Of a stretch of DNA of 64,000 nt, positions 52,911-64,000 are shown piece by piece. The translations under genes and the position numbers were made by a program. Location: contig NW_027480423.1 of the NCBI RefSeq assembly GCF_051401765.1, forward strand, positions 18,352,001 to 18,416,000, written 5' to 3'. The notes under the pieces were generated by a model. The model was not told where the DNA came from and ran no database searches. It saw only the letters and a program-made list of their open reading frames with translations. The stretch comes from Calliopsis andreniformis (Eukaryota > Arthropoda > Insecta > Hymenoptera > Andrenidae). The stretch's first letter is position 1. The number at the start of each line of letters is the position of its first letter.

Positions 52911-53906
52911 CACTAACTTTTCAATCTGTTGGAGCAACGCCCTAGGGTGAATCCTAGGGTGCCCGGGAAGTAGAAATTACCATTGCTTTCATACTGGTTG
53001 CAATTATCCGTTTTATACGATGGAAAAACTGTTGTATTTATATTGTATTTTATGCTTCTGGCGTTCACTTCTTAGGCCTTAACTATTCGACCTGGTGGAA
53101 CAACGCACTAGGGTGAAGCCTAGGTTTCCCGGAACGTAGAAATGGCCGTAACTTTCACACTGGTAGCAATTATTCGATTTATACAATGGAAAAACTGTTG
53201 TATTTATATTGTGTTTTATGTTTCGCGCGTTGACTTCTAAGGCCCTAACTATTCGATCTAGAGGAGCAACGCCCTAGGGTGAAGCCTAGGTTGCCTGGAA
53301 GGTAGAAGTGTCCATAACTTTCATACTGGATGCAATTATTCGTTTTATACGATGGAAAAAATGTTGTATTTATATTGTATTTTATGCTTCAGGCGTTGAC
53401 TTCTTAGGCACTAACTTTTCAATCTGTTGGAGCAACGCCCTAGGGTGAATCCTAGGTTGCCCGGGTAGTAGAAATTACCATTGCTTTCATACTGGTTGCA
53501 ATTATCCGTTTTATACGATGGAAAAACTGTTGTATTTATATTGTATTTTATGCTTCTGGCGTTCACTTCTTAGGCCTTAACTATTCGATCTGGTGGAACA
53601 ACGCACTAGGGTGAAGCCTAGGTTTCCCGGAACGTAGAAATGGCCGTAACTTTCACACTGGTAGCAATTATTCGATTTATACAATGGAAAAACTGTTGTA
53701 TTTATTCTGTGTTTTATGTTTCGCGCGTTGACTTCTAAGGCCCTAACTATTCGATCTAGTGGAGCAACGCCCTAGGGTGAAGCCTAGGTTGCCTGGAAAG
53801 TAGAAGTGTCCATAACTTTCATACTGGATGCAATTATTCGTTTTATACGATGGAAAAACTGTTGTATTTATATTGTATTTTATGCTTCTGGCGTTCACTT
53901 CTTAGG
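52911..53906 (+). repeat. Second 498-bp (3-monomer) tandem duplication
   Basis: TCAATCTGTT at 52,921 recurs at 53,419, 498 bp apart, followed in both by GAAATTACCATTGC, an uncommon variant. It is independent of the 498-bp duplication near 44,100. Confidence 0.87.
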
Positions 53907-54356
53907 CCCTAACTATTGGATCGGGTGGAGCGACGCCCTAGGGTGAAGCCTAGGTTGCCCGGAACGTAGAAATGACCATCACTTTCACACTGGTTGCAAT
54001 TATTCGTTTTATACGATAGAAAGACTGTTGTATTTATATTGTATTTTATGCTTCTGGCGTTCACTTCTTAGGCCTTAACTATTCGATCTGGTGAAACAAC
54101 GCACTAGGGTGAAGCCTAGGTTGCCCGGAACGTAGAAATGACCATAACTTTCACACTGGTAGCAATTATTCGATTTATACAATGGAAAAACTGTTCTATT
54201 TATTTTGTGTTTTATGTTTCGCGCGTTGACTTCTAAGGCCCTAACTGTTCGATCTGGTGGAGCATCGCCCTAGGGTGTAGCCTAGGTTGCCCGGAATGTA
54301 GAAATGTCCATAACTTTCATACTGGTTGCAATTATTCGTTTTATACGATGGAAAAA

Positions 54357-55162
54357 CTGTTGTATTTATACTGAATTTTATGCTTCTGACGTTGACTTCT
54401 AAGGCACTAACTATTCGATCTGGTGGAGCAAAGCCCTAGAGTGAAACCTAGGTTGCCCGGAACGTAGAAATGACCATTACTTTCACACTCTTTGCAATTA
54501 TTCATTTTATACGATGGAAAAGCTGTTGCATTTATATTGTATTTTATGCTTCCGGCGTTAACTTCTTAGGCCCTAGCTATTCGATCTGGTGGAGCAACGC
54601 CTTATAGTGACGCCTAGGTTGCCCGGAACGTAGAAATGACCATATCTTTCACACTGGTTGCTATTGTTCCTGTTATACGATGGAAAAGCTGTTGTATTTA
54701 TATTGTACCTTATGCTTCTGGCGTTGACTTCTAAGGCCCTAACTATTCGATCTGGTGGAGCAACGCCCTAGGGTGAAGCCTAGGTTGCCCAGAACGTAGA
54801 AATGACCATCACTTTCACACTGGTTGCAATTATTCCTGTTATACGATGGAAAAACTGTTGTATTTTTTTTGCATTTTATGCTTCGGATGTTCACCTCTAA
54901 GGCCCCAACTATTCAGTCTGTTGGAGCAACGCCCTAGGGTGAAGCCTAGGTTGCCCGGAAAGTAGAAATGTCCATAACTTTCATACTGGTTGCAATTATT
55001 CGTTTTATACGATGGAAAAACTGTTGTATTTATATTGTAATTTAAGCTTCTGACGTTGACTTCTAAGGCACCAACTATTCGATCTGGTGGAGCAACGCCC
55101 TAGAGTGAAGCCTAGGTTGCCCAGAACGTAGAAATGACCATAACTTTCACACTGGTTGCAAT
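54357..55162 (+). repeat. 5-monomer unit G, copy 3
   Basis: GCAAAGCCCT at 54,428 is 3,319 bp (20 monomers minus one base) from copy 2. A T-run near 54,863 is one base longer than in copies 1 and 2. Confidence 0.9.
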
Positions 55163-56064
55163 TATTCGTTTTATACGATGGAAAAACTGTTGTATTTATA
55201 TTGTATTTTATGTTTCTGGCGTTGACTTCTAAGGCACTAAGTATTCGATATGGTGGAGCAACGCCCTAGAGTGAAGCCTAGGGTGCCCGGAACGTAGAAA
55301 TGACCATCACTTTCAAACTGGTTGCAATTACTCCTGTTATACGATGGAAAAGCTGTCGTATTTATATTGTACCTTATGCTTCTGGCGTTGACTTCTAAGG
55401 CCCTAACTATTCGGTCTGGTGGAGCAACGCCCTAGGGTGAAGCCTAGGTTGCCCAGAACGTAGAAATGACCATCACTTTCACACTGGTTGCAATTATTCC
55501 TGTTATACGATGGAAAAACTGTTGTATTTTTTTGCATTTTATGCTTCGGGCGTTGACTTCTAAGGCACTAACTATTCAATCTGTTGGAGCAACGCCCTAG
55601 GGTGAATCCTAGGTTGCCCGGAAAGTAGAAATGTCCATAACTTTCATACTGGTTGCAATTATTCGTTTTATACGATGGAAAAACTGTTGTATTTATATTG
55701 TAATTTAAGCTTCTGACGTTGACTTCTAAGGCACCAACTATTCGATCTGGTGGAGCAACGCCCTAGAGTGAAGCCTAGGTTGCCCAGAACGTAGAAATGA
55801 CCATTACCTTCACACTGGATGCAATTATTCGTTTTATACGATGGAAAAACTGTTGTATTTATATTGTATTTTATGCTTCTGGCGTTCACTTCTTAGGCCC
55901 TAATTATTCGATCGGGTGGAACAACGCCCTAGGGTGAAGCCTAGGTTGCCCGGAAAGTAGAAATGACAATCACTTTCAAACTGGTTGCAATTATACCCGT
56001 TATATGATGGAAAAACTATTGCATTTTTATTGTATTTTATGCTTCGGTCGTTGTCTTCTAAGGC
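55163..56064 (+). repeat. Last forward monomers before the switch
   Basis: Mosaic of unit G types (GCCCAGAACG near 55,450 and 55,790, TGTAATTTAAGC near 55,700). The last monomer is more unusual, with AACTATTGC and CTTCGGTCGTTGTC just before the orientation switch. Confidence 0.85.
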
Positions 56065-56075
56065 TGTATTCCGTC
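56055..56075. other. Head-to-head orientation switch in the satellite
   Basis: The last forward monomer ends in CTTCTAAGGC at 56,064, near monomer position 161. After about six bases (56,065-56,070) that I cannot assign with certainty, the sequence continues as CCGTCATATAACGGG, the complement of the GATGG region of the monomer (near position 108). The two arms therefore meet out of phase by about 50 bp and do not form a perfect palindrome. No spacer, transposon or long target duplication is visible. It could be a real inversion breakpoint or an assembly join. Confidence 0.9.
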
Positions 56076-58089
56076 ATATAACGGGAATAATTGCAACCAG
56101 TGTGAAACTAATGGTCATTTCAACGTTCCGGCCAACCTAGGCTTCACTCTAGGGCGTTAGTCCACCAGATCCAATAGTTAGGGCGTAAGAAGTCAACGCC
56201 AGCAGCATAAAATATTAAATAAATAGAACAGTTTTTCCATTGTATAAAACGAATAATTGCAACCAGTATGAAAGTTATGGTCATTTCTACGTTTCGGGCA
56301 ACCTAGGCTTCACTCTAGGGCGTTGCTCCACCACATCGAGTTGCTACGGCCTTAGAAGTCATCGCCAGAAGCATAAAATACAATATAGATGCAACAGTTT
56401 TTACATCTTATAACAGGAATAATTGCAGCCAGTGTGAAAGCGATGGTCATTTCTACGCTCCGGGCAACCTAGGCTTCACTCCAGGATGTTGCTCCACCAG
56501 GTCGAATAGTTGCGGCCTTAGAAAACAACTCCAGACGCATAAAATACAATAAAAATACAACAGTTTTTACATCGTATAAAAAGAATAATTTGCAACCAGT
56601 GTGAAAGTATTGGTCATTTCTGCGGTTCGGACAACATACGCTTCACTCTTGGACGTTGCCCAGCGAGATAGAGTACCTAGGACCTTATAAGTCAACGTCA
56701 GAAGCTTAAAGTACAATAAAAATCCAACAGTTTGTCCATCGTATAACCGGAGTAATTGCAACCAGTGTGAAAGTGATGGTCATTTCTACGTTCCGGGCAA
56801 ACCAGGTTTCACTCCAGGGCGTTGTTTCACCAGATCGACTGGCTAGGGCATAAGAAGTCAACGCCAGAAGCATAAAGTACAATATAAATACAACAGTTTT
56901 TCAATCGTATATCAGGTATAATTGCCACCAGTGTGAAAGATATGGTCATTTCTACGTTCCGGGCAACCTAGGCTTCACTCTAGGGCGTTGGTCCACCAGA
57001 TCCAATAGTTTCGGCCTAAGACGTCAACGCCAGAAGCATAAAATACAAAATAAATGCAACAGTTTTTCCATCGTATAATAGGAATAATTGGAACCAGTGT
57101 GAACGTAATGGTCATTTCTACGTTCCGCGCAACCTAGGCTTCGCTCTAGGGTGTTGCTCCACCAGAACGAATAGCTAGGGACTTAGAGTTCAACGCCAGA
57201 AGCGTAAAATACAATAATAATACAACAGTTTTTCCATTGTATAAAACGAATAACTGCAACCAGTGTGAAGGTAATGGTCATTTCAACGTTCCGGGCAACC
57301 TAGGCTTCACTATATGGCGTTGCTCCACCACATCGAATAGTTACGGCCTTAGAAGCCAACGCCAGAAGCAAAAAATACAATTTAAATACAACAGTTCTTC
57401 CATCGTATAGAACGAATAATTGCATCCAGTGTGAAAGCAATGGCCATTTCAACGATCCGGGCAACCTAGGCTTCACTCTAGTGCGTTGCTCCAACAGATC
57501 GAATTGTTAGGGCCTTAGAAGTCAACGCTCGAAGCATAAAATACAATAAAGATACAACAGTTTTTCCATCGTATAACAGGAGTAATTGCAGCCAATGTGA
57601 AAGGGATGGTCATTTCTACGTTCCGGGCAACCTAGGCTTCACTCTATGGCGTTGTTCCATCAGATCGAATTGTTAGGGCCTTAGAAGTCAACGCCAGAAT
57701 TATAAAACACAAAACAAATACAACAGTTTTTCCATCGTATAGAACGAATAATTGCAACCAGTGTGAAAGTTATGGCCACTTCTACGTTCCGGGCAACATA
57801 GGCGTCACTCTAGTGCGTTGCTCCAACAGATCGAATAGTTAGGGCCTTAGAAGTCAAAGCTCGAAGCATAAAATACAATAAAGATACACAGTTTTTCCAT
57901 CGCCTAACAGGAGTAATTGCAACCAGTGTGAAATGGATGGTCATTTTGTACGTTCCGAGCAACCTAGGCATCACTCTATGGCGTTGCTCCACCAGATCGA
58001 ATTGTTAGGGCCTTAGAAGTCAACGCAAGAAGGATAAAATACAATATAAATACAACAGTTCGTCCATCGTATAACAGGAATAATTGCAA

Positions 58090-58380
58090 CCAGTGTGAAG
58101 GTAATGGTCATTTCTACGTTCCGGGCAACCGAGGCTTCACTCTGGGGCGTTGCTCCACCAGATCGAATACCTAGGGACTTAGAAGTCAACGCCAGAAGCA
58201 TACAATACAATAAAAATACAACTGTTTTAATCGTATAACGGGAATAATTCCAAGCAGGTTGAAAGTAATGGTCACTTCTACCTTCCGTGCAACCTAGGCT
58301 CAACTCTAGGGCGTTGCTCCTCCAGATCGAATAGTTAGGGCCTTAGAAGTCAAAGCACGAAGCATAAAATACAATAAAAA
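58090..58380 (-). repeat. Reverse-array segment paired with 63,065-63,355
   Basis: AAGCATACAA at 58,196 recurs at 63,171 (offset 4,975, 30 monomers minus five). Shared rare changes are GGGAATAATTCCAAGCAGG and CCTTCCGTGCAACC. Several substitutions separate the two, so the pair is older than the forward blocks. Confidence 0.75.
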
Positions 58381-58859
58381 TACAACAGTTTTTTCATCGT
58401 ATAGAACGAATGATTGCATCAACTGTGAAGGTAATGGTAATTTCTACGTTCCGGGCAGCCTAGGCTTCACTCCAGGGCGTTGCTCCATCAGATCGCATAA
58501 TTAGGGCCAAAGGAGTCAACGCCAGAAGCATAAAAAACAATATAAATACAACAGTTTTTCCGCCGTATAAAATGAATAATTGCAATCAGTTTGAATGTAA
58601 TGGTCATTTCTACGCTCAGGTCAACCTAGGCTTCACTCTAGGGCGTTGCTCCACCAGATCGAAGAGTTAGGGCCTTAGAAGACAACGCCCGATACATAAA
58701 ATACAAAATAAATAGAACAGTCTTTCCATCGTATAAAACGAATAATTGCAGCCAGTGTGAAAGTTATGGTCATTTCTACCTTCCGTGCAACCTAGGCTTC
58801 AATCTAGGGCGTTGCTCCACCAGATCGAATAGTTATGGCCTAAGAAGTCAACGCCAGAA

Positions 58860-59030
58860 GCATAAAATACAATATTAATGGAACAGTTTTTCCATTGTAT
58901 AAAACGAATAATTGCAACCAGTATGAACGTTATGGCCATTTCTACATTCCCGGCCACCTAGGCTTCACACTAGGGCGTTGATCCACCAGATCGAATAGTT
59001 AGGGCCTAAGAAGTCAACGCCAGAAACATA
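58860..59030 (-). repeat. Monomer paired with 61,018-61,188
   Basis: AATATTAATGGAACAG at 58,871 recurs at 61,029, exactly 13 monomers (2,158 bp) away, followed in both by CATTCCCGGCCACC. Related monomers with TAGAACGAATGATTG lie at 58,403, 59,067 and 60,893, spaced 664 and 1,826 bp, again whole monomers. Confidence 0.78.
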
Positions 59031-60439
59031 AAATACAATAAAGGTACAACAGTTTTTCCATCGTATAGAACGAATGATTGCATCAACTGTGAAGGTAATG
59101 GTCATTTCTACGTTCCGGGCAACCTAGGCTTCACTCCAGGGCGTTGCTCCATCAGATCGCATAGTTAGGGCCTAAGGAGTCAACGCCAGAAGCATAAAAT
59201 ACAATATAAATACAACAGTTTTTCCGTCGTATAACAGGAATAATTGTAACCAGTCTGAAACTAATGGTCATTTCTACGTTCCCGCCAACCTAGGCTTCAC
59301 TCTAGGGCGTGGCTCCACCATAGCGAATAGTTAGGGCCTAAGGAGTCAACGCCAGAAGCATAAAATACAATATAAATACAACAGCTTTTCCATCGCATAA
59401 AATGAATAATTGCAGTCAGTGTGAATGTAATGGTCATTTCTACGCTCCGGTCAACCTAGGCTTCACTCTAGGGCGTTGCTCCACCAGATCGATGAGTTAA
59501 GGCCTTAGAAGACAACGCCCGAAGCATAAAATACAAAATAAATAGAACAGTCTTTCCATCGTATAAAACGAATAGTTGCAGCCAGTGTGAAAGTTATGGT
59601 CATTTCTACGTTCCGTGCAACCTAGGCTTCAATCTAGGGCGTTACTCCACAAGATCGAATAGTTATGGCCTAAGAAGTCAACGCCAGAAGCTTAAAATAC
59701 AATATAAATACAACAGTTTTTCCATGGTGTAAAACGGATAATAACAACCAGTGCTAAAGTAATGATCATTTCGACGTTTCGGGCATCCTAGACTTAATTC
59801 TGAGGCATTGCTCCACCAGATCGAAGACATAGGGCCTTAGAAGTCAACGCCAGAAGCATAAAATACAAAATAAATTCAACAGTTTTTCCATCGTATAAAA
59901 CGAATGATTGCAACCAGTGTGAAAGTTATAGTCTTTTCTACGTTCCGTGCAGCCTAGGCTTCACTCTAGGGCGCTGGTCCACCAGATCGAATATATAGGG
60001 CCTAAGAAGTCAACGCCAGAAGCATAAAATACAATATAAATACAACAGTTTTTCCATTGCATAAAACGAATAATTGCAACGAGTATGAACGTTATGGTCA
60101 TTTCTACGTACCGGGCAACCTAGGCTTCACCCTAGGACGTGGCTCCACCATATCGAATAGTTAGGGCCTTAGAAGTCAACGCCCGAAACATAAAATAGAA
60201 TAAAAGTACAACAGTTTTTCCATCCTATAACAGGAATAATTGCAACCAGTGTGAAAGTAATGGTCATTTCTACGTTCCCGCCAACATAGGCTTCACTCCA
60301 GGTCGTTGCTCCACCAGATCTAATAGTTATGGCCTAAGAAGTCAACGCCCGAGGCATAAAGTACAAAATAAATAGAACAGTTTTTCTATTGTATAAAACG
60401 AATTATTTCAACTAGTGTAAAAGTTATGGTCATTTCTAT

Positions 60440-60670
60440 GCATTGGGCAACCTAGGCTTCGCTCCACGGCATTGGTGCACCAGATCGAATACCTAGGGAC
60501 TTAGAAGCCATCGCCCAGAGCATAAAATGCAATAAAGATACAACAGTTTTTCCATCGTGTAGAACGGTTAATTGCAACCAGTGTGAAAGTACTTGTCATT
60601 TCTACGTTCCGGGCAGCCTAGGCTTCGCTCTAGGGCGTTGTTCACCCAGATCGAATGGCTAGGGACTTAG
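60440..60670 (-). repeat. Segment paired with 61,767-61,997
   Basis: ATTGGTGCAC at 60,471 recurs at 61,798 (offset 1,327, eight monomers minus one). Both continue with GGACTTAGA, GTAGAACGGTTAATTGC and GTTGTTCACCCAGATCG. Confidence 0.8.
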
Positions 60671-62832
60671 AAGTCAACGCCAGAAGCATAAAATACAATA
60701 TAAGCACAACAGATTTTCCATCGTATAAAATGAATAATTGCAATCAGTGTGAAAGTAATGGTCATTTCTACGTACCGGGCAACCTAGGCTTCACTCTAGG
60801 GCGTTGCTCCACCAGATCGAATAGTTAGGGCCTAAGAAGTCAACGCCAGAAACATAAAATACAATAAAAATACAACAGTTTTTCCATCGTATAGAACGAA
60901 TGATTACACCAACGGTGAAGGTAGTGGTCATTTCTACGTTCCGGGCAACCTAGGCTTCACTCCAGGGCGTTGCTCCATCAGATCGCATAGTTAGGGCCTA
61001 AGGAGTCAACGCCAGAAGCATAAAATACAATATTAATGGAACAGTTTTTCCATTGTATAAAACGAATAATTGCAACCAGTATGAACGTTATGGCCATTTC
61101 TACATTCCCGGCCACCTAGGCTTCACACTAGGGCGTTGCTCCACCAGAAGAATAGATAGGGCCTAAGAAGTCAACGCTAGAAGCATAAAATACAATATAA
61201 ATACAACAGATTTTCCATCGTATAAAACGAATAACAGCAACCAGTGTGAAAGTTAGGGTCATTTCTACGGTCCGGGCCACCTAGGCTTCACTCTAGGGCT
61301 TTGCTCCGACAGATCGAATAGTTAGGGCCTCATAAGGGAACGCCCGAGGCATAAAATACAAAATAAATAGAACAGTTTTTCCATTGTATAAAACGAATTA
61401 TTGCAACCAGTGTGAAAGTGATGGTCATTTCTACGTTCCGTACAACCTAGGCTTCACTCTAGGGTGTTGGTCCACCATATCGAATAGATATGGCCTAAGA
61501 AGTCAACGCCAGAACCATAAAATACAATACAAATACAACAGCTTTTCCATTGTATAAAACGAATAATTGCAGTCAGTATGAACGTTATGGTCATTTCTAC
61601 GCTCCGGGCAACCTAGGCTTCACCCTAGGATGTGGCTCCACCATATCGAATAGTTAGGGCCTTAGAAGCCAACGCCCGAAGCATAAAATACAATAAAAAT
61701 ACAACAGTCTTTCCATCGTGTAAAACGGATAAATGCAACCAGTGTGAAGGTACTGGTCATTTCTACGTATTGGACAACCTAGGCTTCGCTCCAGGGCATT
61801 GGTGCACCAGATCGAATACCTAGGGACTTAGATGCCAACGCCCAGAGCATAAAATGCAATAAAGATACAACAGTTTTTCCATCGTGTAGAACGGTTAATT
61901 GCAACCAGTGAGAAAGTACTTGTCATTTCTACATTCCGGGCAGCCTAGGCTTCGCACTAGGGCGTTGTTCACCCAGATCGAATAGCTAGGGACTTCGAAG
62001 TCAACGCCAGAAGCATAAAATACAATATAAATACAACAACTTTTCCATCGTATAAAATGAATAATTGCAAACAGTGTGAAAGTAATGGTCATTTCTACAT
62101 TCCGTGCAACCTAGGCTCCACTCTAGGGCGTTGCTCCTCCAGATCGAATAGTTAGGGCCTAAGAAGTCAACGCCAGAAGCATAAAGTACAATAAAGATAC
62201 AACGGTTTTTCCATCGTATAAAACGAATAATTGCAACCAGTGTGAAGGTAATGGTCTTTTCTACGTTCCTGGCAACCTAGGCTTCAATCTAGGTCGTTGT
62301 TCCACCAGATCGAACAGTTAGGCCTTAAGAAGTCAACGCAAGAAGCATAAAATACACTAAAGATACAACAGTCTTTCCATAGTATAAAACGAATAATTGC
62401 AGCCAGTGTGAAAGCAATGGCCATTTCTACGTTCCGGGCAACCTAGGCGTCACTCTAGCGCGTTGCTCCAACAGATCGAATAGTTAGGGCATTAGAAGTC
62501 AACGCCCGAAGCATAAAATACAGTAAAGATACACCAGTTTTTCCATCGTATAACAGGAGTAATTGCAACCAGTGTGAAAGGGATGGTCATTTCTACGTTC
62601 CGGGCAACCTAGACTACACCCTATGGCGTTGTGCCACCAGATAGAATTGTTAGGGCCTTTGAAGTCAACGCGAAAAATATAATAGAAAACAAATACAACA
62701 GTATTTCCATCGTATAAAACGAATAATTGCAAACAGTGCGGAAGTTATGGTCATTTCTATTTTCCGGGCGACCTAGGCTTCACTACAGGGCGTTGATCCA
62801 CCACATCGAATAGCTACGGCCTTAGAAGTCAA

Positions 62833-63006
62833 CGTCAGAAGCATAAAATACAATATAAATACAACAGCTTTTACAGCGTACAAATTGAATAATTGCAAAC
62901 AGTGTGAATGTAACGTTCATTTCTACGTTCCGGGCAACTTAGGCTTGACTCTAGGGCGTTGTACCACCAGATCGAATAGTTAGGGCTTTAGAAGTCAGCG
63001 CCGGGA
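62833..63006 (-). repeat. Monomer paired with 63,827-64,000
   Basis: Shares CAGCGTACAAATTGAAT, GTAACGTTCATTTC and GTCAGCGCCGGGA with the last monomer of the window at an offset of 994 bp (six monomers minus two). This suggests a six-monomer unit continuing past the right edge. Confidence 0.78.
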
Positions 63007-64000
63007 GCATAAAATACAATATAGATACAACAGTTTGTCCATCGTATAAAACGAATAATTGCATCCAATGTGAAGGTAATGGTCATTTCTAGGTTCCGGG
63101 CAGCCTAGGCTTCACTCTAGGGCGTTGCTCAACCAGACCGAATACCTAGGGACTTAGAAGTCAACGCCAGAAGCATACAATACATTAAAAATACAACACT
63201 TTTTCATCGTATAACGGGAATAATTCCAAGCAGGGTGAAAGTAATGGTCACTTCTACCTTCCGTGCAACCTAGGCTCAACTCTAGGGCGTTGCTCCTCCA
63301 GATCGAAAAGTTAGGGCCTTAGAAGTCAACGCACCAAGCATAAAATACAATAAAGATACAACAGTTTTTCCTTCGTATAACTTGAATAATTCCAACCAGT
63401 GTGAATGTGATAGTCGCTTCTACGTTCCTGGCAGCCTAGGCTTCAATCTAGGTCGTTGTTCCTCCAGTTCGAATAGTTAGGGCCTTAGAAGTCAAAGCAC
63501 GAAGCATAAAATACAATAAAGATACACAGTTTTTCCATCGTATAAAACGAATAATTGCATCCAGTGTGAAAGCAATGGCCATTTCTACGTTCCGGGCAAC
63601 CTAGGCGTCACTGTAGTGCGTTGCTCCAACAGATCGAATAGTTGGGGCCTTAGAAGTCAACGCCCGAAGCATAAAATACAATAAAGATACAACAGATTTT
63701 CAATCGCACAACAGGAGTAATTGCAGCCAGCGTGAAGGTTATGGTCATTTCTACGTTCCGGGCAATCTAGGCTTCACTCTAGGGCGTTGCTCCACCAGAT
63801 CGAATACCTAGGGACTTAGAAGTCAACGCCAGAAGCATAAAATACAATATAAATACAACTGCTTTACCAGCGTACAAATTGAATAATTGCAAACAGTGTG
63901 AATGTAACGTTCATTTCTACGTTCCGGGCAACTCAGGCTTGACTCTAGGGCGTTGTACCACCAGATCGAATAGTTAGGGCTTTAGAAGTCAGCGCCGGGA

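Larger units (their letters stand above)
1..56064 (+). repeat. Forward-orientation 166-bp satellite array, about 338 monomers
   Basis: Tandem monomers follow each other head to tail with a 166-bp period; anchors such as TATTCGATCT or TATTCAATCT fall at 167, 333, 499, 665 and 831. Each monomer reads, in order, a TTCGATCTGGTGG start, a CCTAGGGTGAAGCCTAGG dyad, GCCCGGAACGTAG, CTGGTTGCAATTA, a variable 17-bp window, GATGGAAAAACTG, an AT-rich stretch, then GGCGTTGACTTC and AAGGCCCTAA. My consensus has 32 C and 37 G in 166 bp. Several recurrent monomer types differ mainly in the window after CAATTA and in the stretch after AACTG. Segments of many monomers are copied in fixed order, so the array has higher-order structure. 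I see no transposon, gene or single-copy insert. The strand assignment is arbitrary. The period and tandem nature are directly visible; a centromeric location is inference. Confidence 0.98.
56065..64000 (-). repeat. Reverse-orientation part of the same satellite, about 48 monomers
   Basis: From 56,065 rightward every monomer is the reverse complement of those to the left: the anchor ACCTAGGCTT recurs at 56,135, 56,301 and 56,467, again 166 bp apart. The motifs GTTGCTCCACCAGATCGAAT, AGAAGTCAACGCC and TTTTTCCATCGTATAA are the complements of the forward ones. Neighbouring monomers are individually variable, and I found only short repeated pairs rather than multi-kilobase near-identical blocks. 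The array continues past the right edge. No gene or insertion was seen. This tract may be an older edge of the array or an inverted segment. Confidence 0.97.

Noticed and set aside
54855..54875. T-run length differences (7 or 8 T) between unit G copies
   Set aside because: A one-base homopolymer change is within the range of sequencing or polishing error and was not counted as a real difference.
56065..56100. Long perfect palindrome or terminal inverted repeat of a transposon at the orientation switch
   Set aside because: The arms meet out of phase by about 50 bp and are imperfect copies; no target duplication or transposase is present.
1..64000. CRISPR array
   Set aside because: Regular spacing exists, but the whole 166-bp unit is repeated; there are no unique spacers between short repeats and no cas genes.

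Overview
The window is one uninterrupted block of eukaryotic-type satellite DNA. The whole 64 kb is built from a tandemly repeated monomer of 166 bp, roughly 385 copies. Successive monomer starts near the left edge (about 167, 333, 499, 665 and 831) are exactly 166 bp apart. I found no protein-coding gene, RNA gene, transposon, CRISPR array or stretch of single-copy sequence. The monomer I assembled by eye is about 42% G+C. It is GC-rich over its first 50 bp and AT-rich over its positions 90-140. I do not recognise the family and cannot name the species. Array size, monomer length and duplicated multi-monomer blocks fit a centromeric or pericentromeric satellite of a plant or animal, but the sequence does not prove that role.

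Layout: bases 1 to about 56,064 hold about 338 monomers in one orientation. At 56,065 the orientation flips without a spacer, and about 48 monomers run in reverse complement to the right edge. The reverse part is a patchwork of more individually diverged monomers, with duplicated pairs that are short and less similar.

The forward part is layered by segmental duplication. Block A (about 2,767-14,944) is copied as block B (about 16,041-28,882). Block A itself contains an older 6.8-kb-spaced duplication (about 2,985-5,900 with 9,787-11,930), one arm of which carries a further 664-bp (4-monomer) tandem duplication. The left edge (about 150-2,650) is copied in shorter form at about 28,855-30,030. 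A 3.7-kb block is repeated at 30,294-33,991 and 35,105-38,802, and its right part recurs at 43,438-47,825. A piece of A-type sequence reappears at about 39,737-41,650. The last 8 kb of the forward part has its own 5-monomer unit, present three times. Nearly all copy-to-copy length differences are whole numbers of monomers, as expected from in-register unequal exchange or replication slippage.

Within the monomer, two features stand out: a short variable window in which the commonest state resembles a CENP-B box at seven of nine key positions, and a dyad able to form a bulged hairpin. Both are seen in both orientations. The scattered ORFs of up to about 108 codons are by-products of the repeat and are not annotated as genes.
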